Shown here piece after piece: positions 56,901 to 64,000 of a DNA stretch of 64,000 nt (positions are counted from its first letter, which is position 1; each line of letters opens with the position of its first letter). Source of the stretch: Epiperipatus broadwayi (taxonomy: Eukaryota; Onychophora; Udeonychophora; Euonychophora; Peripatidae); assembly GCA_028023455.1 (NCBI GenBank), contig JAQFVV010012977.1:94001-158000 (forward strand), written 5' to 3'. Under the pieces are notes generated by a model. That model did not search any database and had not been told where the DNA came from. It saw only the letters and a program-made list of their open reading frames with translations. The position numbers were made by a program, and so were the translations under genes.

Positions 56901-58478
56901 AATTAATAAATTAGGCAAAGAAAACATAGCAGCGTTGGATGTTAACTCTTCCTTGAATTAACTGATATAATTTTTGGGATCCAAGAAAACAATACATATT
57001 TTAACATGACGAATATTTGACGATTGACGATCACATATACAATTCTTTTCTTTTTACTATTGGCGATACGTATCATTTTTAGCTAGCTGGCTTATGAATA
57101 AAATAATGCGCGAATTTTCCAAAATACTATTATTATAAGGACTGCAGCTGACTTACGTGGATATGAAGTTTTAACGACTCAAATTGATGTATAATATAAC
57201 ATATTATATTATGGTTATAATTAAGTCACTAATGTTTGTAGTTTTTATTCCTACTCTAGGAATTGTAATTTGTCTTTAATAAGGAATTCTCCGTAAAATG
57301 CACACATACAAATTTTCTGATATTTGCCTTGAGAAAATTTATATTTTCTTTTTAAAAAATATACAGGTGCATAAGTAAATATCCTTGATCATTAATATTA
57401 TTTTTAGATAATTTTCAGTGAATAAAACATATTTTAACGTGGGGAGCTTACATTATTTTCAAACGCAGACAATTTCTTTTAGAAAGAGCGCGAAATGTTT
57501 CTCGTTAACTTCCTTTGGCTTTTATAATATTTCTTTTAATTATAATTTTTCTTTTATACCATGAAAAGATTATTAAATAAGGTAAAGTTAACAAATAATT
57601 GTTTATTTCCTGGAAATTACTTATATTGCTTAATTTAAATATAATGACGCTTTCCGTGATTACTGTAGTTAATACGGTCATTTTGAACTTTAGCATACGA
57701 TAGTATATTTTTGCGTATAAAAAGCTTTAAATAGGTAGATGGCACCAGAAAACAGAATATCTTATCAAATAGGATTAGCAACGCATGATATTATTAAAAA
57801 TTTACTGGACTTATATTTATTTCTGCAATAAAAAATAATAAAAAATTTGTTACCGAATTTCAGTACTGCTTCCTCCTTGTAAAACTATAGTCAGACTAAA
57901 CTTTCTTCAAAATTTTGGCGGTCTTGTTTTAGCGACCTCTTACAGAAAAATAATCATTTAATTATAACATAAACAAAAGAAAAGGAAAAAAAAAACTTAT
58001 TACAGTCATATATTTTTCCGTATGATTTAAACAAATTACAAAGTAATTTGACAAATAATGAAAAATAATAAATATCTTTAACTAACAATGCTTATTAGTG
58101 GTGTATATTTCTGTATACATTATTATCTAAATTAATTTAAAAATTACCAGAAGTTATTGTGCTTTATGATAAGATACTCATCTACTCTCCCTCTACCCAT
58201 CCAAAATCAATTACTGTTTATAATATGTGCTTTTATACTATATTAAATTGCTCTTATTGTTAATATTTTAATTAAATTATTCATGCTCTTCTTCAAAATG
58301 ACATCAAATTACTAAATTTATTAGTTATTTGCTTAAAACACGTTAAAGTGAGTAAATAGTATACTTTATTAATCACTTAATATTATTATTATTTTATCTT
58401 TTTATTTTCTAAAAAAGGATAGCATTGTTTTCCTGTGGAAACAATGCCAAATAAACCAAGTGTCAATAACACTAGGTT

Positions 58479-58480
<2 letters not shown>
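53950..58480. other. No gene or repeat recognised; apparently single-copy DNA
   Basis: Apart from the final A+T runs, I found no match to any repeat family in this window. Parts (53990-54110, 55630-56280) are visibly less A+T-rich. No open frame has domain character. It could contain host regulatory or transcribed non-coding sequence, or an unrecognised old element. Confidence 0.4.
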
Positions 58481-58485
<5 letters not shown>

Positions 58486-58509
<24 letters not shown>

Positions 58510-58546
58510 TTCAGCAACCTTTATGCTTCATATATATATATATATT
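58486..58546. repeat. (TA)n with shared 21-bp block
   Basis: Two TA runs flank 'atttcagcaacctttatgct' (58508-58527), which recurs at 53897-53916, also followed by a TA run. Confidence 0.7.
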
Positions 58547-58579
58547 AATGGTAAATACAATATATTATAGTTTAAATTC

Positions 58580-58645
58580 TTTTGTAGTGCTTTCGATTAC
58601 TTGCTTTCAATTACATGGTAATCCTCTAGTAATCCTCATCAGCTT
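58580..58645 (-). ncRNA. Hammerhead-like motif in PLE flap
   Basis: Minus strand: CTGATGA at 58636-58642, stem II GGATTAC/GTAATC enclosing an inserted duplication, then GAAA at 58591-58594 and GC-AC-T. In the plus-strand counterpart (59510-59541) the core has become CTGACAA and stem II has mismatches, with GAAA-G-TG-CT-A retained. Stem I is not convincing. Confidence 0.45.
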
Positions 58646-58860
58646 TAACTAAATTTCAAATTTTTTAAACATAATGTTATGTATATTTCCATAAGCTGTG
58701 TATGGTCATATTTGCAACTTGCCTATTAATAACATAATTCTTACATTTATCAATTAATATTGCCTATTTAATTTTCCTTTTTTATGATTTCTTTCTTCCA
58801 TTAATATTTTTATTTCATTATTATTAAATGTAAATTTATAATTACAAGTTTTTTAAAATT

Positions 58861-59475
58861 TTAAATATTGAACTCTTTGCTAATGAACTTTTAAAGGTTG
58901 GTTATGATAAAAACCAAATCTTGCATATGGTAAATTTATTTAATAATAAAAAAAGTGTTTGCAGTGTTACTTTAGATAATGAAAAATGGATATCTATACC
59001 GTTTATAAATAACATGCAATCTAAATTAATTAAGAAAATATTTAAAGAAAAGTATAATATTTCATTTTGTGTTGCTCCAAATGTTAATCAATTGATTAAT
59101 AATTCTAAGAGTATAATTCCTAAATTGCAAAGAAGTAATATAATTTATCAAATTTCATGTGGATGTCAGAAATTTTATATCAGTGATTCAAGATATTCTG
59201 TAGAAAAAAGATTGAAGGAGCATCAATTATTATATAATTGAATTAAAAATAATGTAAATAGTCAATTTAATACAGCTTCAGTATTCTTTGACCAAGAAAA
59301 AACTTGTAATTATAAGTTTAGATTTAATAGTAAGGAAATAAAAATATTGATGGAAGAAAGAAATCATAAGAAAGGGAAAATTAAAGAGGCAATATTAATT
59401 GATAAATATAAGAATGATATTATTAATAGCCAAGTTGCAAATATGGCCATACACAGCTTGTGGAAATATAAGTAA
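58861..59475 (+). pseudogene. PLE GIY-YIG endonuclease fragment with one stop
   Basis: Open from at least 58861 (ANELLKVGYDKN linker), through WISIPFIN, NIIYQISCGC, FYISDSRYSVEKRLKEH, to an in-frame TGA at 59239-59241. The same frame then continues (VFFDQEKTC, ILMEERNHKKGKIKEA) to TAA 59473-59475. YIG has become YIS, losing the conserved Gly, while the following Arg is kept. The linker AxELLxVGY matches FAKKLLDVGY of the 45-kb copy, but overall the two are clearly different subfamilies. Inactive: stop, YIG loss, and no RT. Confidence 0.8.
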
Positions 59476-59649
59476 CATTAAGTTTAAAAAATTTGAAATT
59501 CAGTTAAAGCTGACAAGGATTACCATGTAACTGAAAGTGCTACAAAAGAATTTAAACTATAATATATTGTATTTACTGTTAAAATTTGTTTTTTATTTTA
59601 TATATATATATATAATATTTTATAATGGGTACTGTATTTTACATATATA

Positions 59650-60560
59650 TATATATATTTTCATAATAAATATGTTGTTTATTGGGTATAATAGCCAAAA
59701 AAATTGTTTCCTTTGACCACAGTTGGGTTTTCTATTTTTAACTTGAAATAAAAACATAAGGTGGCCAAAAATTAATTAATTCAATCTCTTGTAAGAAATA
59801 GTGATTTAATTTCTGTACGTTCCATGCTTTTATTTCATTCTAAGTATAAAAACCTCAATTATGGTTAAAGAAAACATTTATTTTTTGTTTTTTTAGTATT
59901 CAGTAAATAAAAGCATTTAAAATATTATATATATTGTAACCAACAAAAAAAAAGGGATGGGGACCGAAAGACTATAACAATGAAGGCCACAAAAGGCCAT
60001 AACCACTCTCACACCCTCAATGATAGAAGCCAAGTGTAACCACAAAAGAAACATGTAGATGTATAGACTAAAGTATCTCAAGCAATAATATAGCTAAGCT
60101 CAATGGGTTAATAAAACAAATACCAAATGCTACAATAAAAAAATATATAAGGGAAGTAAATAATAAAATATGTAAATACAATGCAACATTATTAATAAAT
60201 CCAGAGGAAGAGCAATCTCAACTCACTCTAGAACACATAAAAGACTTAATATTGTAAGCATATGCCATTGAGGTTATATTTAAATTTCTTTCTTCTACAA
60301 ATATGTCTACAATTTATCCTTTTTTAATCTATCTTCTAAAGAACTTCTAAGCATTTCATTGCTTCAGTCAGATAAGACATTATTTAATTCTTATAAAATT
60401 TTGAAATGCTCATAAAAAATCTATACCAGTTAAAATTCATTTTTAAAGGTAAAATTTTTAATATCAAAATAAATTTATTATATATGGTTCCTGAAATTAT
60501 ATTAGAGTATCTTATGGTCATGTGATCTCATAAATTCTTCTGGCTCTTTAGATTTATTCT
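59650..60560. other. No gene; one 58-codon open stretch at 60081-60257
   Basis: The plus-strand frame 60081-60257 is open without an early ATG and reads mixed polar text including NPEEEQSQLTLEHIKDL, less biased than typical chance frames here. It is unrecognised and may be a fragment of an element or chance. Confidence 0.25.
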
Positions 60561-60566
60561 ATACAG

Positions 60567-60616
60567 AGGCAAAACACTTCATACAAAGTGGCGCTACTGT
60601 ATGGAGAGTTTTGCCT
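60567..60616. repeat. Family A terminal hairpin remnant
   Basis: 'aggcaaaac' ... 'catac' (60567-60584) is imperfectly complementary to 'gtatggagagttttgcct' (60599-60616), with a 14-base loop. These are the two termini of family A with nothing between. Confidence 0.7.
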
Positions 60617-60949
60617 GTTTTAATAATGTTTATATGTGATGTTTTGTATATTATATTTATAAATGGATATGAAAAGAAATATACACTTATATTTGCAACA
60701 TATTTTACAATGACTATACTCGATGTGCTACCTATTTGGTGCAGTATAGCTTCTAGTAGTATGGCAAACTACAGAAAAAGGATGTCAATTGTCCTTATAA
60801 AGTTCTGACCACATCCAGCTGTATCTTGACTGCCTGCCTCTTAAGTAGGCATGGCAATAACAGTTTCTAGTCCTGAATGTGGATTTGCCTCACTGGATCA
60901 ATGGTTTAGCTTAACCACTATTGTCTGGAAAATTAAGATTCTGTCTTTC

Positions 60950-61120
60950 AGCTCTATGACGGTAGTTTTCCCTAGAATGGGTAGATTACCATTCAGCTAT
61001 CCTGACAGTCATTGACTGGAGAACGTGTATACTATCCTTCAGGTATGTACAGTAGTTCTCTCACAATGTATATGGAGAATGTGTATTCTGTTTTTCAGTG
61101 TCGTGAGAGTAGTTCTCTCA
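60950..61120 (+). repeat. Short degenerate tandem repeat (~50-56 bp)
   Basis: About four units share 'ttctg-ctttcag' and 'gtagttctctca' (e.g. 61050-61061 and 61109-61120). Confidence 0.55.
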
Positions 61121-61149
61121 TTTTACCTTCACTATTTATTGCCAGATCC

Positions 61150-63110
61150 CAGCCTTAAGGAAAATATTTGATTCAGTGAGCATATTTCTTACTGGCCTGT
61201 TCTTGCCATTGGCTATGTTTTATCTATCTATGTAAGCATAGGTTCATAGGTTTATGAAGGTAAATGCTCAACGGTTCTAGATAAGATAGAATCTAGACTA
61301 GTCCATTATTTGAATACAAGGTGAGATCTGGAAATTTTATTTTGAGGAGCTAGGTCTTACATTTCTCATAGTAATCTCGTGTTAAGATTGTGAGTTTAAT
61401 AATGTCTTATCTTTAATCAGGAATTAATGAAATTTATTTTCGGAGAAGTGATATTAGTTTGACAACCTATTTTATAAATTCATCTAGAAATCTAAACCGC
61501 TAATAATCTGATAGTACAATCTTAGGCACAATAGGAAATTTTATCACTATTGTTTTGAAAAGACAAATAGTCCTTAACATGAGAACAATTTAAAAAATTT
61601 CTACCAAAAAAAAAAATCAAGTCTTCCGCATCTTCTTTCAAGCTGTTTGTTTTTTTTTAAATCTGATTATATTCTATACTGAATTTAAAACGACTTCTAA
61701 CTAACCAAATCAATATTTATCTAAGTAATCCAATAAAAAAAAAATCAATGTACAAAAAGAACGATTGGACAAGTTTGTTTTTAATCCATTTTCGTCTACA
61801 TTGCTAAATATTTAATCTGCTTAGAACTAAAATTGATCAATTAAAGCGATGACGTAGTAGAGAAAGTGTGAAAAAAAAGTGTGTGCATGCGTGCGTTTTG
61901 TTTCATAAATCAAAAAGTTTAGGTTAGTAATCTCACAGTAATAATGATTTTGTTAATTATATTATAAATTCGTTTTTAATTTTTCTACCGCTTCCAAAAT
62001 CTCCAATTAATGATATTTTTTATTGCGTTATTCAGTAATAAATAAATGTTTGAACAGTTTCTTTTGTTGATACAGTATTATAATTTCCCAATAGTTTTCT
62101 TTTAAAACAAGCTTCATCTACTGCAAACATATATTTTTCTTTTTTTTCTCCATCATATGAGGTTTTATATATATATCATTATTATCAACTATCACATGAG
62201 TATATGTATATCTTTATTGTAATGATTTTAATGACACATAAATAAGTTTACAGCTTATTAAATATGTAAAGCTGAGAATATAAAACCTATTCATGGAACA
62301 AACAATTCCAAAAGGCATTCATATAACAAAGGATGAGTGTTATTTACAAGTTTATTTACTGGTTTTTTGGAAACCATGCTTGCGAATTATCTTACTAACG
62401 AATGCTGATTTGTATATACCGCGAATAGAAGTATATATCTTTGTGAATTTTCAATTTAATTTGATCTTATTAGTCAGACTAATTTCCATTTCCAAATATT
62501 CATACTTGCCTCATCTTTCTCATAAATTATTAATTTATTTCATCTTTCTTTTTCCTTTAAACTTTAACATACTCTTCTTATTCTGTTTTTAGCAATACAT
62601 ACAATCCAAGTTTCTTATCTTACATTATTTTAATAAGTACTTTTCTTTTCTTTGCTAACACTTTTCCTAAATTCTCTTTTTAATTTTTTAAAAAACCATA
62701 TATATATATACATCACCTGATAATAGTTCAAGCTTACCATTATCAATAATCTTCAATATGTTGTCAAGATAACTCTATGAATAATTGCCATGACAACAGA
62801 TTAGAGTTTCCGGTATTGATAGGCTTGGATTATTATCATTTGATATATATTGGAAAACCAATTAGCTTTATGCAAAATCAAGTTTATTATATATATCTAT
62901 AATAAAAATGTGTACCATGCATTAATGAGATCAATTGGAGTCTCATATCAAAAATGTTTTCCTTTTTTAAGAATGAAGCACTCTTCATAGCTATTTTGGT
63001 AAATAAATCTCAAAGGGTTTTTTTTCTTTTGCAAGGAAGAGAAATGTAGGACCACTCTTTTTGTCATCCTGTGTGACTTAATGCAATAAACAAGCTGAAG
63101 ATTCTGAAGC
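61150..63110. other. No gene seen
   Basis: The longest open stretch (62293-62592, plus) is hydrophobic and low-complexity with no recognised family; probably chance. Confidence 0.35.
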
Positions 63111-63120
63111 TTAAAGCCTA

Positions 63121-63143
63121 AGATGATGATGATGATGATGATA

Positions 63144-63205
<62 letters not shown>
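63121..63205 (+). repeat. (ATG)n(ATT)n microsatellite
   Basis: About six ATG units are followed by over twenty ATT units. The poly-Ile frame on the minus strand is an artefact of the repeat. Confidence 0.95.
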
Positions 63206-63262
63206 GTGACCCCAATGGAAAATACCAAGTTGTAATAAAATTTCAAAACAATAAATTATTTC

Positions 63263-63880
63263 ATCATCATTTTCTACCATTATCAATCCACTTCAGGGTG
63301 AAGACCTCTTCAAATTCAATATAACTTCTTGGTTCTCTAGCATCTCTTCTCCATACCACATCTCCACAAACTCTTGCTTATTTCATCCATCCATCACACA
63401 TGTGTTTTTTTTCTAGGTCTTTTGTAATCTCTTGGAATCTAGCAATGTGTCCAGCCCAACTACACTTCAGTCTTTTAATTCTTTCAATAATGTCATTAAT
63501 ACCTGTTTGTTCTCTTATCCATATATTGTGTTTTCAATCTCATCTTGTTACTCCTAACATGCATCTTTCCATACTTCCTTGAGTGGTCTGGAGTCTTTCA
63601 AATATATAAACATATTTCTTTTTAATATTAAGTTACTTCTACCAAAAGGACTACAACCTAGTTTAATTCTATGATTAATTTCATCCATTATGTTTCCACC
63701 AGTAATAATTTGATCAAGGTATTTGTAGTTGTTAACTTATTCTAACTCATCATAATCAGTATTTATTTTCATCTTTTGAGAATATCCATTGAACATTACT
63801 GTAGTCTTTTTAACATTTACCTTTAGTCCTAATTTCTTACTTTTATTTAATAACTCTTGCAAATATAAGTGTATATTTGT
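63263..63880 (-). pseudogene. RTE 3' fragment, longest of the truncated copies
   Basis: Reverse complement of the RTE RT C-terminal half: (tca)n tail near 63263-63269, 'catccatccatc' near 63383, 'gtccagcccaactacacttc' region, then 'ttgttctcttatccat', 'gtggtctggagtcttt', 'tagtctttttaacatttacc' near 63804. A segment between 'ttggaatctagc' and 'atgtgtccagcc' (near 63445) is deleted relative to the intact copy. It extends toward, but does not clearly reach, the FADD region before the window ends. Confidence 0.8.
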
Positions 63881-64000
63881 TTTCATATCCATTAATAAAT
63901 ATAATATATAAAATATAATTACACATGTTTGTGTTATATATTATCATATATAAACATAATAGATTTTCTAGGTGTTATCTATCTGTATGCACATAGGTTC

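Larger units (their letters stand above)
58549..59580. mobile_element. Penelope-like element with inverted 5' flap
   Basis: The left flap (58549 to about 58853, minus) is an inverted copy of the element's own 3' end (about 59299-59576, plus), joined to the plus-strand body. Flap and 3' end differ by scattered substitutions and a small duplication. The element ends near a 'tttattttatata' run like the PLE at 45.8 kb. The flap contains a hammerhead-like motif (58580-58645). Only the linker and nuclease part of the ORF is present. Confidence 0.8.

Noticed and set aside
62948-63286. 112-codon minus-strand frame with a long poly-Ile run
   Set aside because: The run is the translation of the (ATT)n microsatellite at 63142-63205.

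Overview
The window is extremely A+T-rich, gene-poor eukaryotic DNA, roughly three quarters A+T by eye, with long (TA)n tracts. I find no host protein-coding gene. Every recognisable coding stretch belongs to a transposable element: an RTE-clade LINE with a (TGA)n tail, Penelope-like elements (PLEs) with RT and GIY-YIG domains, LINE C-terminal zinc-knuckle fragments, and a hAT transposase remnant. This mix, with tRNA-like SINE-type repeats and hammerhead-ribozyme-like motifs, indicates an invertebrate-type metazoan genome. The lineage cannot be fixed from the sequence alone.

Layout. 0-1.5 kb: decayed PLE RT (minus strand) and repeat family B. 3.1-6.4 kb: a nearly complete RTE element (candidate 11-bp target duplication, two frameshifts, one stop), followed by an older minus-strand LINE to about 7.9 kb. 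9.3-10.3 kb: PLE 3' fragment, (TA)n palindromes and an inverted copy of family B. 10.6-16.2 kb: near-featureless A+T DNA. 16.4-22.8 kb: LINE 3' end, RTE tails, a second PLE lineage, tRNA-like sequences, family A copies and a fold-back repeat. 25.6-32.9 kb: palindromic family C, a compound family A insertion and tRNA-headed short repeats. 33.7-35.1 kb: a tandem array of ~145-bp tRNA-like monomers. 35.7-41.9 kb: RTE tails, a long palindrome, families D and A with clear target duplications, and a 5'-truncated LINE with a perfect 20-bp duplication. 42.7-45.8 kb: a family C cluster beside a head-to-head PLE pair. 48.4-53.9 kb: a full-length family A monomer, a hAT fragment, a tRNA-headed repeat and family C. 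54-58.4 kb: apparently unique DNA. 58.5-59.6 kb: another PLE with an inverted 5' flap. 60.5-64 kb: hairpin remnant, microsatellites and an RTE tail.

The most striking theme is a set of short dispersed families (A, C, and more weakly D) that share three properties: a hammerhead core (CTGATGA - stem II - GAAA - very short stem III), an inverted 5' 'flap' making each copy a partial palindrome, and in the clearest cases 12-14-bp target duplications. The resident PLEs show the same flap, and one carries a hammerhead-like motif. I infer that the short families are non-autonomous partners of PLE-type machinery, comparable to animal retrozymes or to the minimalist hammerheads described in metazoan PLEs. 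Two of the families (C, D) also contain tRNA-like A/B boxes.
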